A DNA stretch of 64,000 nt from DASXHZ01 sp036488085 (GCA_036488085.1 DASXHZ010000065.1:137165-201164); one strand, 5' to 3'. Counted from the first letter of the stretch, positions 9,030 to 18,952 are shown. Numbers and translations are program-made. The notes: generated by a model from the letters alone, not told the origin.

Positions 9030-9907
9030 CGCTGCCTCTCTCCTTACGAACGGAGTGCGCGAACTCATCGATTCCCTACCTCGCCGAATGCGAGTCGAAC
9101 TAAGTCGGGCGGTGAACAGCGCGTCGCGTTATGCCGAAATCAAACACGAGGCGAACTGCCGGGATCTCCTGCTCTTTAGACCGCGGCCAACTCACCTGGA
9201 CTTAGGCAAGAGGGAGATTCGATGCGGTACATGCCTACCCGTTCGACCGCGAAGCGCCTGATAGCCGATGATGGGAGCACTGGATGGGCAACAACCAGGC
9301 TCACTGACGGGGGGACAACGGACCGCAGTGATCGATTTTTCGTCCCCAAAGAAGTCGCTGAAGAATGTCTAACCAAACTGCTCAAGCCGGTCGACTGGCA
9401 AGATCGGGCTTCGATGTGAGATACGTCGTGTGACATGTTGTGGGCTGAATGCCTAAGCGTAGCAACGATTTTCAGAGGCCGATCAAGCGGATTTGCGACC
9501 ACCTCGTGCCGCGTGGGGCCTCGGTATCACTCTCGTTGGGTCAGTGGAGGTGCAACGTACGCCACTGCGAACGAGCCGTTACCTTTTCGACGGTGCGGCA
9601 GTGACGCACTCGCCTACGGTTGCCGACATGGGCCGAACCGAGATCACCACTGTCCAGCGAATCGGCAGACCGCTGCGCGTGAACATCACCGCTCGGTCGG
9701 CGAGCAAACCCCACGGTGAATAGCGGACGGGATGACCGAGTGCGGCTACAGTCCTCACTTCCGGTTGCGGCACGTCGCGTTAATGTCGACAAGTGGTGCG
9801 CGTATGTGGCGAAAGCATCCAAGTGTAGGTGACGCTGAACTGCCTCTACACAGCGTAGGCCCAACCGGGCACAGGTCGTCGTTGATGCGCGTTGCGTCGG
9901 AAGGGGG
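9030..9907. other. 878 bp without a supported gene
   Basis: Between the SIR2-like gene and the AbiU2-like gene only short frames occur, without family signature or convincing ribosome site. The sequence looks slightly less GC-rich than its surroundings, as expected of accessory DNA. It contains the promoter side of the SIR2-like operon. Confidence 0.4.
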
Positions 9908-10472
9908 TCAGCGAGACGCCGCTTTTCTGAGCAGGTGCTTCACCTGGTCGACATCGGTCCACTCTTCCTCGACGAGGTAACGCAGCGGCGGCAGGTCATG
10001 CGATAGCTCAAAAGCGTTCATCCAGCGCGGCAGCGACGTTTGGGTTTCGAGCATGCCAACCCAGGTGAAGAGCTGGGGTTGCTCTTCCTCCGGCTGAACA
10101 CTCAACGGAAGGTCGAGATGTCCCACTTGCCTATTTCGGAACTCCAGCAACTTCGCGGCTCCTATCCGTACTTCGTCGAGATTACGCGCTGCTTCGGGAT
10201 CATGAGTGGCCACTGTTAGTACGGCCAAACTGCGGTTGTCTTTCTTTCCGGTCCTCGCAGGGTCAAGTAATCGCGACAAGAAGATGAGTGAATACTGGAA
10301 TAGCCCCCGGTGCACGACTCCAAAGTAGTCCGGCGCTGTGCGATTCAGAGTGCTGGCGCAAAAAAAGGTCGCTCGTCATGTCGAGGACGTACCGCCACGC
10401 GCGGCAGAGTTCAAGCAATTCGTGGGAGAGTTCCTTGTACATCGAGGCGACTGGCCCTGTGAGGTCTGCCAT
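9908..10472 (-). pseudogene. AbiU2-type HEPN protein interrupted by a frameshift in a T7 run
   Basis: The N-terminal part starts at 10472 (MADLTGPVASMYKELSHELLELCRAWRYVLDMTSDLF). The C-terminal part (FGVVHRGLFQYSLIFLSR, LLDPARTGKKDNRSL, FRNRQVGHLDL) is in another frame. The frames meet at a run of seven T on the minus strand (10360-10366). Reading six T instead gives a continuous protein of about 187 aa, with CASTLNRTAPDYFGVV bridging the two parts. This is the layout of HEPN AbiU2-like proteins, including the RNxxxxH-like RNRQVGH motif expected of a HEPN RNase. The break may be a real mutation, a sequencing error, or transcriptional slippage. Confidence 0.75.
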
Positions 10473-10624
10473 TCCCTGATCTTACGCGATGGAAATGATG
10501 GAGCGAGACGACGATCGTGTCGGTCTTCAATTTGAATCCCAGCAACTGGCGCGCCTCTTCGATCAATGGCTCCGATATGTCGAGCGTCGTCCGCAATCGA
10601 CAGTCAAATTGCGCATACACGCCA

Positions 10625-11599
10625 TCACGGCATCGTTCGGGCGACGCGGAAGCCCATGATGTCGGCGCGGAAGTTGGCCGGGTTGCGTTCGCGGGTGGCG
10701 GGGCGCAGGAGCCAGGCGGGAAACATCCATGAGCCGCCGCGGTCGACGCGAAGGCAGTTGCCTTGGGTGTCCTTCGCCTTGGGGTCGTTCGAGGGGGTGT
10801 CGTTCGCACGGCCGTCGGCGGGTATGCCGGTGTAGCTGTTGTCGTAACAGTCCTCGGTCCACTGCCAGGCGTTGCCGGCCAGGTCGTAAAGGCCGAACGC
10901 GTTCGGCGGCTTCGCGCCTACGGGATGGGTGCGGCCCCCGTCGCAGAACAGACCGGAGACTGTTTTGCAGCCGGAGTTGGCGTTGAACCAGGCGTGGAGC
11001 GGAGCGGCAGCGTCGTCGTCGCCCCAGTAGAACTTCGTCGTCGTGCCGGCGCGCGCGGCGTACTCCCACTCCGCTTCGCTGGGCAGCCGATACGGTCCGT
11101 CTGAATGCGCCTTGCGGTTCAGCCAGGCGATGTAGGCACGCGCATCCTGCCAGCTCACGCAGACGACCGGATCACGGTCGGTCTGCGCGTGGCCAGGATT
11201 TTTCCACGTCAACGCCGGGTCCTTCTCCCACTTGAAGATCGCGCGGCCGTGGCCGCAACCGTCACCGGCCGCGTATCCCGTCTCGCGGACGAAGGTCGCG
11301 TACTCGCCGCGAGTGACGTCGTACTTGCCGAGGGCGAAGGACGGCAACGACACCTGATGTTGCGGAGCTTCGTCGGCGACCGATCCCGCAGTGCCGCCGT
11401 GACTCGCGGCCCACAGTTTTTCGTCTGCTGAGGAGCCCATCGTGAAGGTGCCGCTCGGGAGAACGACCATCTCCGGACAGGCGCGGCAATCGCGGAAGAT
11501 GGCGCCGGCGGCGCGCGGCGCGGCTTGCGCCCGTGCGGATGTGTGCATCGGAATCGTGAAACTGCAGCCGAGCAAGAGGATGATACGAAGGTCTTTCAT
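10625..11599 (-). CDS. Secreted formylglycine-generating-enzyme-like (SUMF1/FGE) protein
   Basis: 324 aa. Start 11599 has GGAG seven bases upstream. A signal peptide (about residues 1-25) is followed by a FGE-sulfatase domain over the rest: MVVLPSGTFTMGSS, DEAPQHQVSLPSFALGKYDVT, PVVCVSWQDARAYIAWLN, YRLPSEAEWEYAARAG, GLYDLAGNAWQWTEDCY, RVDRGGSWM and the ending IMGFRVAR. The family includes true formylglycine synthases and many binding or structural relatives. No sulfatase gene is nearby, so the target is unknown; export suggests it is not a cytosolic sulfatase activator. Residues C111/C143-like are present in scattered form only, so catalytic status is uncertain. Confidence 0.85.
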   Translation of the reverse strand: MKDLRIILLLGCSFTIPMHTSARAQAAPRAAGAIFRDCRACPEMVVLPSGTFTMGSSADEKLWAASHGGTAGSVADEAPQHQVSLPSFALGKYDVTRGEYATFVRETGYAAGDGCGHGRAIFKWEKDPALTWKNPGHAQTDRDPVVCVSWQDARAYIAWLNRKAHSDGPYRLPSEAEWEYAARAGTTTKFYWGDDDAAAPLHAWFNANSGCKTVSGLFCDGGRTHPVGAKPPNAFGLYDLAGNAWQWTEDCYDNSYTGIPADGRANDTPSNDPKAKDTQGNCLRVDRGGSWMFPAWLLRPATRERNPANFRADIMGFRVARTMP

Positions 11600-11736
11600 G
11601 CACAGCTCCTACGTCGAGCGTTACTTCTACTACATCATCCGTAGGACGGTGCATGAACTTTCAGTGAAGCTCGGCCGGACGACGGTATGGTCAATCGTTT
11701 CTACTCGTTACCGGCCGACGGCGAGATAATCGCGCC

Positions 11737-14250
11737 ATGGTGTCTTGGAAACTGCGCCTTCTCGCGACCGTCCTTTTCTCCACCGCCACCCTCGTCGTGT
11801 CGGCCGCCCCAACCTCCGACCGGGTCGCGGGCTACGACCGCCCCCCGCAGTACGTCCTCGACGTCCTGCACGCGCCGGCGCCGCCGCGGCCGATCCTGAG
11901 TCCGACGCGGACGAGCGTGCTGCTGACGGCGTGGGTCACGTACGCGCCGATGACGCAGGTGGCGGAGCCGATTCTGAAGCTGGCGGGAGTGCGGCTCGAG
12001 CCGCGGACGCGGCGCAAGCACGACACTCCGGGCGGGTATGGCGTCGCGCCGTGCGCGCAGACGCTCTCGGTCGTCGACGTCGCGACGCGCGGCGAGACGC
12101 CGATCGCGCTGCCGGCCGGCGGCTGCGCGGACGGCTTCCTGTGGGCGCCCGACGGCCTCACCTTCGCGTTCCGCAACACCTCGCGCGACGCGGTGGAGCT
12201 GTGGGCCGGCGGGCGTGATGGCAAGACGCACCGGGTCGGCAACGTGCGGCTCAATCCGATGCTCGGCAGGTCGCTGCAGTGGGCGCCCGACAGCAAGACG
12301 CTCCTCGTCAAGGCCGTTCCCGACGACATCGGCCCCGTGCCCGCGGCGGAGACCGGAGGCGAGGGGCCGCGCATTCAGGAGTCGTCCGGCGGCGGCGGCG
12401 AGTTCAGCACCTATGAGGCGCGCGACACGCTGCGGAACCAGGCTGACGAGGCGCTCTTCGAGTACTACGGCACGAGCCAGCTCGAATTCGTCGACGTCGC
12501 GAGCGGCGCCGTGACCCGCGTCGGGACGCCCGCGGTGGTGAGTGACTACGATCTCTCACCCGACGGCCAGCACATCCTGGTGACTCTGATCCGCAAGCCG
12601 TACTCGTATGCAGTGACCTACAACCGCTTCGCGCATGATGTCGAGGTGTGGGACCGCGCGGGGAAGGCGACGCCGCTCGCACAGTTGCCGGTCGCGGAGC
12701 ACGTACCGATCCACGGCGTGCCGACCGGTCCGCGCGAGCACGAGTGGCGTCCCACCGAGCCGGCGACGGTCGTTTGGGCCGAGGCGCTCGATGGGGGAGA
12801 CTGGAAGACGAAGGTCCCCGCGCGCGACAAGGTGATGATGCAGAGCGCGCCGTTCACATCGGCTCCTGTGGAGATCGCGCGCACGGAGCAGCGGTATCAA
12901 GGGATCGACTTTAGCGAGCAGCGCGGCGTCGCACTGCTTCAGGAGTACGACGACAACCGTCACTGGCGCCGGACGTCCCTGATCGACCCCGACCATCCCG
13001 AGACGAAGCCCGAGACGAAGCCCGAGACGAAGCCGCGGGTGATCTGGGACCTGTCGAGCGACGAGTCGTATGAGGATCCGGGCCAGCCGGTCTATCGGAT
13101 GCTGCCGAACGGCAAGTGGGCCGTGCGGCAGCAGGGCGACACGATCTTCTTGGAGGGCGCGGGGGCGTCACCGGCCGGAGACCGGCCGTTCCTCGACAGT
13201 TTCGATCTTCGTACCGGGAAGTCGCGACGGCTGTTCCGCAGCGGCAAGGACGCGTACGAATACTTCGTGGGCCTCGGCAATGACGCGAGCAGCTCGTTTT
13301 TCACGTGGCGCCAGACTCCGTCGGAACCGCCGAATCTCATGTTGCGCACTCTCGGCTCGACGGTCGCAAATGCCGCCGCAGGCGAAGCGGTGGTCGCATC
13401 GACCGCGCTCGCGGTTACGCACATCCCGGACCCCACCCCCGCCGTGCGCGCCATCAAGAAACGCTTGGTGACCTACAAGCGCAAGGATGGGGTGGACCTC
13501 TCGTTCACGCTCTACACGCCGCCCGATTACAAGGAGGGGACGCGCGTCCCGGCGATCCTCTACGCCTATCCGCTCGACTACGCCAACTCCAAGACGGCGG
13601 GCGAGATCAGCGGCTCCGACCAGCATTTCACGCAGTTGCGCGACTATCAGCTGCTGCTGCTCTCCGGATATGCGCTCATCGACAACGCGGCATTTCCGAT
13701 CGTCGGAGACCCGCAGAAGGCGTACGACACCTACATCGATCAACTCGTGGATGACGCGCAGGCCGCGGTGGACAAAGCGGTGGAGCTGGGCGTCGTCGAT
13801 CGCGACCGCATCGGTGTGACGGGGCACAGCCACGGCGCGATGATGACCGCGAATCTCGTCGCCCACACCGACCTGTTCCGCGCCGGTGTCGCGACGAGCG
13901 GTGCGTACAACAAGACGCTGACGCCGTTCGGGTTCCAGAACGAGCGCCGCTCGGTGTGGAACGCTCAGGACACCTATCTGAAAGTCTCGCCGTACTTTTA
14001 CGCCAACAAGATGCGCGCTCCGCTGCTCATCGTCCACGGTGCGGACGACGCCAACCCGGGGACGACGCCGCTGCAGTCCGAGCTGCTGTACCAGGCGATC
14101 CGCGGCAACGGCGGAGTGACCCGTCTCGTCATGCTGCCTCACGAGCCGCACTGGTATTCGGCGATGGAGTCGAACGAACAGCTCGCCTATGATGAGCTGC
14201 GCTGGTTCGACAAGTATGTGAAGAACGGGGAGCCGCGGAAGCACGAGTGA
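11737..14250 (+). CDS. S9-family prolyl-oligopeptidase-type peptidase (glutamyl-endopeptidase-like)
   Basis: 837 aa with a signal peptide (VSWKLRLLATVLFSTATLVVSAAP). Residues about 30-560 form the beta-propeller (WAPDGLTFAF, QWAPDSKTLLV, VVSDYDLSPDGQHILV). The C-terminal 250 residues are the alpha/beta hydrolase domain: nucleophile Ser698 in GHSHGAM, Asp in HGADDANPGT, His in LPHEPHWY. The overall pattern is closest to bacterial relatives of chloroplast glutamyl endopeptidase. An oddity is a perfect triple PETK repeat near residue 425-437 within the propeller. It probably degrades peptides in the periplasm. A copied ABC-transporter fragment begins about 20 bp after its stop. Confidence 0.92.
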   Translation: MVSWKLRLLATVLFSTATLVVSAAPTSDRVAGYDRPPQYVLDVLHAPAPPRPILSPTRTSVLLTAWVTYAPMTQVAEPILKLAGVRLEPRTRRKHDTPGGYGVAPCAQTLSVVDVATRGETPIALPAGGCADGFLWAPDGLTFAFRNTSRDAVELWAGGRDGKTHRVGNVRLNPMLGRSLQWAPDSKTLLVKAVPDDIGPVPAAETGGEGPRIQESSGGGGEFSTYEARDTLRNQADEALFEYYGTSQLEFVDVASGAVTRVGTPAVVSDYDLSPDGQHILVTLIRKPYSYAVTYNRFAHDVEVWDRAGKATPLAQLPVAEHVPIHGVPTGPREHEWRPTEPATVVWAEALDGGDWKTKVPARDKVMMQSAPFTSAPVEIARTEQRYQGIDFSEQRGVALLQEYDDNRHWRRTSLIDPDHPETKPETKPETKPRVIWDLSSDESYEDPGQPVYRMLPNGKWAVRQQGDTIFLEGAGASPAGDRPFLDSFDLRTGKSRRLFRSGKDAYEYFVGLGNDASSSFFTWRQTPSEPPNLMLRTLGSTVANAAAGEAVVASTALAVTHIPDPTPAVRAIKKRLVTYKRKDGVDLSFTLYTPPDYKEGTRVPAILYAYPLDYANSKTAGEISGSDQHFTQLRDYQLLLLSGYALIDNAAFPIVGDPQKAYDTYIDQLVDDAQAAVDKAVELGVVDRDRIGVTGHSHGAMMTANLVAHTDLFRAGVATSGAYNKTLTPFGFQNERRSVWNAQDTYLKVSPYFYANKMRAPLLIVHGADDANPGTTPLQSELLYQAIRGNGGVTRLVMLPHEPHWYSAMESNEQLAYDELRWFDKYVKNGEPRKHE

Positions 14251-14273
14251 TCGGAGACACGCCCTCGCCAGGG

Positions 14274-14363
14274 ACGACGATCCACCACAACAGCAAAGTC
14301 CGCGAGCTGTCGAAGGGGATGGTCACGCAGCTTCATCTCGCACTCGTGATGGCGATCGACGCG
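14274..14363 (+). repeat. 90-bp perfect copy of part of the ABC ATPase gene at 25.8 kb
   Basis: These 90 bases are identical, in reverse complement, to 25757-25846 inside the ABC ATPase gene. They cover its signature region (TIHHNSKVRELSKGMV and onwards). There is no open gene here; the copy sits in the non-coding stretch after the S9 peptidase. Confidence 0.95.
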
Positions 14364-14686
14364 GCGGAACGTCGGATTGCGCACGACGTCAGTGCCCCAC
14401 CCCCCGATGCCGCGGCACCCGAGGTCGACGTCGAGCCACCCGCGTCGCGACGCTCCTCTTCGTAACCCTCTTGCTCGCTTCCGCCGCCCACGCTGCGCAG
14501 AGCGTTCTTCTGCGGCCCGAACGCGCACGCAGCAATAGATCCGCGACACGATGTTCGTCCGCTACACGGGTTGAAGCTGCACTCCGCGCCCGCATCGTTT
14601 TGTGCGGCGCCGCTTCTCACTCCGATGGCCAGTAGCACAAGAACCGCGGCTGCACTGATCCGGAGAGCGCGCATCCCATCCGGCTG
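14364..14686. other. Mosaic of short gene fragments
   Basis: Bases 14391-14418 match the reverse complement of 20411-20438 with about three mismatches. Bases about 14445-14525 encode a degraded signal peptide and LLRPER, resembling the start of the amidohydrolase at 20.4 kb (SILLRPDRVFDG). Bases about 14545-14575 resemble the LamG gene around 20250 (DTMFVR). The frames are broken, so I read the stretch as debris rather than a gene. Confidence 0.6.
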
Positions 14687-14911
14687 GTGAACACGCGGTC
14701 ATCGTGCAAGATGTGCGCACGCGCGGGGATCGGTGGCGACAAGGGATTACACCCTCACAGTGCCGCGCGGCGGTGTATGAAATCGCGGACAGGAATGTCG
14801 GATGAAGCGGACAATGATGCCGCCTTTCCCATGTTCACTCACCGTACACCCCGCTGGGGGGGTGGAAAATCGTTCGGGGTGGCACTCCTATATGTATGGG
14901 AGGAATTCAAT

Positions 14912-16456
14912 ATGGGCGATGATCTCCGGAAGGCGACTCACGCGAGCCCCAAGAACTTCATCCGCCCCCACGGCGTCGGCCTGCGCGGGCTGAACGTCCC
15001 GCGCGGATCGGAGCAGTTCGAAGGCCGTTTCGGCCGGATGTTCCGCACGCTGATGCCGGCGGAGCACACGGATGAAGATCTCAACAAACTCGGCGCCGTC
15101 GGACACATGACCGCCAAGTTTGAAGCAACGCAGACTCCGGAAACGGAGGCGGACGACGAAGAGAATGTCGATGGCGACAAGATCCACATTCCCGCCGGCT
15201 ACACGTACTTCGGCCAGTTCGTCGACCACGACATCACCTTCGATCCCGCCAGCAGCCTGCAGAAGCAGAACGATCCCGACGCGTTGACCGACTTCCGCAC
15301 CCCGCGTTTCGATCTGGACTCCGTCTACGGCCGCGGGCCCGATGATCAGCCGTACCTCTACGACGGACCGAAGCGGATGCTCCTCGGCGAGCCGATCGAC
15401 CTCCAGCCCGGCGGTACGCAGGCCTTCGATCTGCCGCGCTCGTCGAACGGACGCGCGCTCATCGGCGATCCGCGCAATGACGAAAACGCCATCGTCTCCC
15501 AGTTTCAAGGAATTATGCTCCGCTTCCACAACCGCGTGGCCGACCTTCTCGGCGACGACGCCTCGTTTGCCGAGATCCAGCAGACCGTGCGCTGGCACTA
15601 CCAGTGGGCCGTCCTGCACGACTACCTGCCGGTCATTGCCGGCGAGAAAGTCGTGAAGACCATCCTTCCCCACATGGACAATGGGACGTCGATCAAGATC
15701 GACAAACCGCAGTTGGCGTTTTTCAAGTGGCGCGATGACCCCTTCATGCCGGTGGAGTTCTCCGTCGCCGCCTACCGCTTCGGCCATTCGATGATCCGGC
15801 CGATCTATCGCCTCAACCGCGGCATGAACGGAAGCGCGGAGCCCCGCATCCTCATCTTCGCCGATCAGGAGCCGAGCCTCGTCGGCTTCCGTCCGCTGGA
15901 CAAGCACCGCACGATCGAGTGGGATCTCTTCTTTCAGCTCCGCAAGAACGCTCCGGTGCTCGGGAAAGACCGGCTGCAGCCGGCGTACAAGATCGATTCG
16001 TCGCTGGTGAATCCGCTCGGACATCTGCCACCGGCCGTGGCTTCGAATCCGGCTGTCCTGGCGCAGCGCAACCTCTTGCGCGGGAAATTCTTCGGCCTGC
16101 CGTCGGGGCAAACGGTCGCGCGTTACATGGGTCAGCAACCGCTCACCGAAGATCAACTGAAAGTCGGAAAAGCGCCGGACGACGCTGAAAATGAGCGCCT
16201 GGTCGACGTCAGCAAGAAGTTCGAGGACAACGCGCCCCTCTGGTACTACATCCTCGCCGAGGCGCAGCACCAGCATGCAGGGAGACACCTCGGCACCGTC
16301 GGCGGCCGCATCGTGGCGGAGGTGATCATCGGCCTGATCATCGGTGACAACTTCTCGTACATTTCGCAGGATCCGACGTGGCGTCCGGCGACGGAACTCT
16401 GCCGCGACGGGAAGAACTTCCGGATCGCCGATCTGGTCGCTGCCGCCATCGGGTGA
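14912..16456 (+). CDS. Animal-type haem peroxidase family protein
   Basis: 514 aa. ATG 14912 was chosen because GGGAGGA lies seven bases upstream; an in-frame extension exists but lacks support. Peroxidase motifs in order: YFGQFVDHDITFDP (distal His), TPRFDLDSVYGRGP, LIGDPRNDENAIVSQFQ, MLRFHNRVADLL, VRWHYQWAVLHDYLPVI and YRFGHSMIR (candidate proximal His). No signal peptide. The family oxidises halides, lipids or phenols with H2O2; the bacterial members are largely uncharacterised. It is convergent with the kinase-propeller gene, sharing a terminator-like stem. Confidence 0.9.
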   Translation: MGDDLRKATHASPKNFIRPHGVGLRGLNVPRGSEQFEGRFGRMFRTLMPAEHTDEDLNKLGAVGHMTAKFEATQTPETEADDEENVDGDKIHIPAGYTYFGQFVDHDITFDPASSLQKQNDPDALTDFRTPRFDLDSVYGRGPDDQPYLYDGPKRMLLGEPIDLQPGGTQAFDLPRSSNGRALIGDPRNDENAIVSQFQGIMLRFHNRVADLLGDDASFAEIQQTVRWHYQWAVLHDYLPVIAGEKVVKTILPHMDNGTSIKIDKPQLAFFKWRDDPFMPVEFSVAAYRFGHSMIRPIYRLNRGMNGSAEPRILIFADQEPSLVGFRPLDKHRTIEWDLFFQLRKNAPVLGKDRLQPAYKIDSSLVNPLGHLPPAVASNPAVLAQRNLLRGKFFGLPSGQTVARYMGQQPLTEDQLKVGKAPDDAENERLVDVSKKFEDNAPLWYYILAEAQHQHAGRHLGTVGGRIVAEVIIGLIIGDNFSYISQDPTWRPATELCRDGKNFRIADLVAAAIG

Positions 16457-16482
16457 TCGAAGACCGCGGGTCTTCGATCACC
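16452..16482. terminator. Bidirectional terminator-like hairpin between convergent genes
   Basis: A perfect 14-bp stem (GGTGATCGAAGACC and its complement) around a 3-base GCG loop. It contains the stop codons of both convergent genes (16454-16456 on plus, 16478-16480 on minus). No T-run follows, so intrinsic termination is not certain. Confidence 0.65.
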
Positions 16483-18952
16483 GCACCCCGCTCACCGTGA
16501 ACAACGACGTCAGCAACAGTTTGTACCCGAACACGTAGCTGTCGCTGTCGCTCGCGTAGAGAATCGGGAAGACGCCTTCGACACCTGCTGGATCGGGGGG
16601 CAACATGCTGCGGACGAAGCGGCGGGCGCCGGTGGTGAGGTCGATGGCGTAGACGTCGCTCTTCTTGCTGTCGCGGCGGCAGACGAAGATCTCGTTTTCG
16701 CTCGGCCAGTGCACTGGGAGGTCGCCGGATTCGGTGCCGGGGAGAGGGTGTGGAGGGGTGACGCCGTCGGTTGGGCAGATGAACGGAACCTGGTTCGCGT
16801 CGATCGCGACGACGTGGCTGCCGTCGGGCGAAATGGCCATGTAGAACCACGAGCCGACGGCGGTTTCACTGAGTACCTGCGCGTCACCGCCGTCGGCGCC
16901 GACGCGCCAGAGGCGCGTTTCTTCATCGCCGGAGGAGCCGAGGACCAGGAGTTCTTTTTCGCCGGGGAGAAATCGGACGGTCTGGAAGCGGTCGACTCCG
17001 CGCACCGGGATATCGCGCATGGAGCCGGCGCCGGTCGGTACGAGCATGACCCGCTCCGGTTTGTCGTTGGAGAGTGCGAGCACGTGCTCGCCGTCGCTTG
17101 ACAAGTCGCGAGCGCGTCCTTCGTCGAGACGCGTCGCCGGTCCGCCCTGCGTGTCGCGCAGGTAGAAGGTGAATTTCCCGCCGTTCGCGATGCCCTGCTC
17201 CTCGAACAAGAGCGTCTTTCCGTCGCTCGAAAGACGCATCGGGAAGGACCAGTCGAACCACGACAGGTCGCGGTTGATCTCCTCGCCGTCAACGTGGCCG
17301 ACGATGTAGCGGCGCGGGTTCTGATGTGTGACGAGCAGCGTTCCGTCCGGCGCGATGTCGTGGAGGAAGACGCCGCCGAGCGTGTTGAAAACCTCGCGAG
17401 ACTCCCGGCCGCGCGAGACGGCGTAAATGGTGACGTTGCGCCCCTCCTGGCCGTGCTTCGGCACGCCGCTGTACCAGATCTCGCCGGTCAACGGATTCCA
17501 CGCCAGTCCCCAGGCGATGTAGAGATCGTCCGTGAGCGATTCGGCATGGCCGTGAAGGTCGACCACTCGCACGGTGCCGAAGTTGTCGCCGGCGAAGGGG
17601 TGCTCGATGAATGCGATCTCGCGGCCGTCCGGTGAGATCCGCATGTCGCTGATCCACGACGGCGATTCGTACACGCGGTGTCCGACCGGATACTCGATCT
17701 GGTAGCCGTGCTCCGACCGCCGCGCGACCGCGAGCTGCCGCCCGTCGGGCGACCAATCCGCCTCGTTCACGTCCTTCGCCATGGGGCGGGGGACGCCGCC
17801 GGCCAGCGCGACGCGGGCGAGCGTTCCGGAAGCGAGGAAGCCAATCTCGTTACGGCGGCCGAGGGAGACCGCGAGCTCGCCGTTGCGCGAGACGGCGTGG
17901 ATCGAGCCGCTGATGCCGAGGGAGCGCGTTTCCGGCATGCCGCCGTGAGAGACGAAGACCTCCAGCGGCTGATCGTTCCACGCCGCTCCGTAGACGATGT
18001 TGCCGTCCGGCGCGAAGCGCGCTTGAGCCACGTTGCCGCGGCGGAACGTGATCTGCGTGACCTCCGCCGGCGCGGGCGTGGCCATCGTGACGACGGCCGC
18101 CGGGCCTGAGGGCGCGATGTCGATCATCTCCATGTGGAGGGCGAGGTCGTGCGCGGAGTGGAATCGCTCCTCGCGATTCTTCTCGAGACAGCGCAGCAGC
18201 GTGGACGCGAGCACGGCGGGGAAGGGCGGGGTCTCGAGCCGCGGCGCCTCCTCGATCAGGATCGCGGTGATCGTCTCGGCCGTGGTGTCACGCAGGAACG
18301 GGGTGCGCCCGGTCAGCATCTCGTACATCAAGACGCCGAAGCTGAAGATGTCGCTGCGCGGGTCGACGGTCTCGCCGCGGAGCTGCTCCGGCGACATGTA
18401 GGCGATGGTGCCGAAGACCATGCCGGCTTCGGAGATGCGCTCGGTCGGCGCATTGCGCGTATTTCCCAATGTGTGCGCGACTTTCGCGAGGCCGAAGTCG
18501 AGGATCTTCACCGAGCCGTCGGCGAGGATGAAGACGTTCGCCGGCTTGAGGTCGCGATGGACGATGCCGCGTACGTGCGCCGCCGCCACGCCGCGCAGGA
18601 TCTGCTGCGCCCACGCGAGCGACCGGCGCAGCGGCACCGCCCCGCGTTCGAGTACTTCGGCGAGCGACTGGCCTTCCAGCAGCTCCGTGACGAGGTAGGG
18701 GGTCGAGTCCGACGTCCCGAAGTCGTGGATCGTGACGATGTTGGGATGGTGCAGCGCCGCCGTCGCGCGTGCCTCCTGTTCGAAGCGCAGGAGCCGCGAC
18801 TCGTCGTTGATGAGCTCCGCCGGGAGGATCTTCAGCGCCACGTCGCGATGCAACGACGAGTCGGTGGCGCGGTAGACCTCTCCCATCCCTCCCGAGCCGA
18901 TGGGGCAAACGATCTCGTAACGTCCGAGCGACGTTCCGGGGGCGATGGGCAC
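16478..18952 (-). CDS. Ser/Thr protein kinase with C-terminal TolB/WD40-like propeller
   Basis: 824 aa. Residues 10-275 are a Hanks-type kinase: glycine loop IGSGGMGEVY, invariant lysine in VALKIL, catalytic loop HRDLKPAN, DFGLAK, and an activation segment ending before AYMSPEQL. Residues about 300-820 are propeller repeats (APDGNIVY, SPDGRQLAVAR, WISDMRISPDGREIAF, WPSENEIFVCRR). No membrane segment is evident, unlike many PASTA or propeller kinases, so it may be cytosolic. Such kinases are abundant in Acidobacteriota and are thought to sense ligands through the propeller. A broken partial copy lies at 4.9-5.4 kb. Confidence 0.93.
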   Translation of the reverse strand: MPIAPGTSLGRYEIVCPIGSGGMGEVYRATDSSLHRDVALKILPAELINDESRLLRFEQEARATAALHHPNIVTIHDFGTSDSTPYLVTELLEGQSLAEVLERGAVPLRRSLAWAQQILRGVAAAHVRGIVHRDLKPANVFILADGSVKILDFGLAKVAHTLGNTRNAPTERISEAGMVFGTIAYMSPEQLRGETVDPRSDIFSFGVLMYEMLTGRTPFLRDTTAETITAILIEEAPRLETPPFPAVLASTLLRCLEKNREERFHSAHDLALHMEMIDIAPSGPAAVVTMATPAPAEVTQITFRRGNVAQARFAPDGNIVYGAAWNDQPLEVFVSHGGMPETRSLGISGSIHAVSRNGELAVSLGRRNEIGFLASGTLARVALAGGVPRPMAKDVNEADWSPDGRQLAVARRSEHGYQIEYPVGHRVYESPSWISDMRISPDGREIAFIEHPFAGDNFGTVRVVDLHGHAESLTDDLYIAWGLAWNPLTGEIWYSGVPKHGQEGRNVTIYAVSRGRESREVFNTLGGVFLHDIAPDGTLLVTHQNPRRYIVGHVDGEEINRDLSWFDWSFPMRLSSDGKTLLFEEQGIANGGKFTFYLRDTQGGPATRLDEGRARDLSSDGEHVLALSNDKPERVMLVPTGAGSMRDIPVRGVDRFQTVRFLPGEKELLVLGSSGDEETRLWRVGADGGDAQVLSETAVGSWFYMAISPDGSHVVAIDANQVPFICPTDGVTPPHPLPGTESGDLPVHWPSENEIFVCRRDSKKSDVYAIDLTTGARRFVRSMLPPDPAGVEGVFPILYASDSDSYVFGYKLLLTSLFTVSGVR

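Noticed and set aside
9222..9864. Small open frames between the SIR2-like and AbiU2-like genes
   Set aside because: No family signature, no ribosome site and overlapping frames on both strands.
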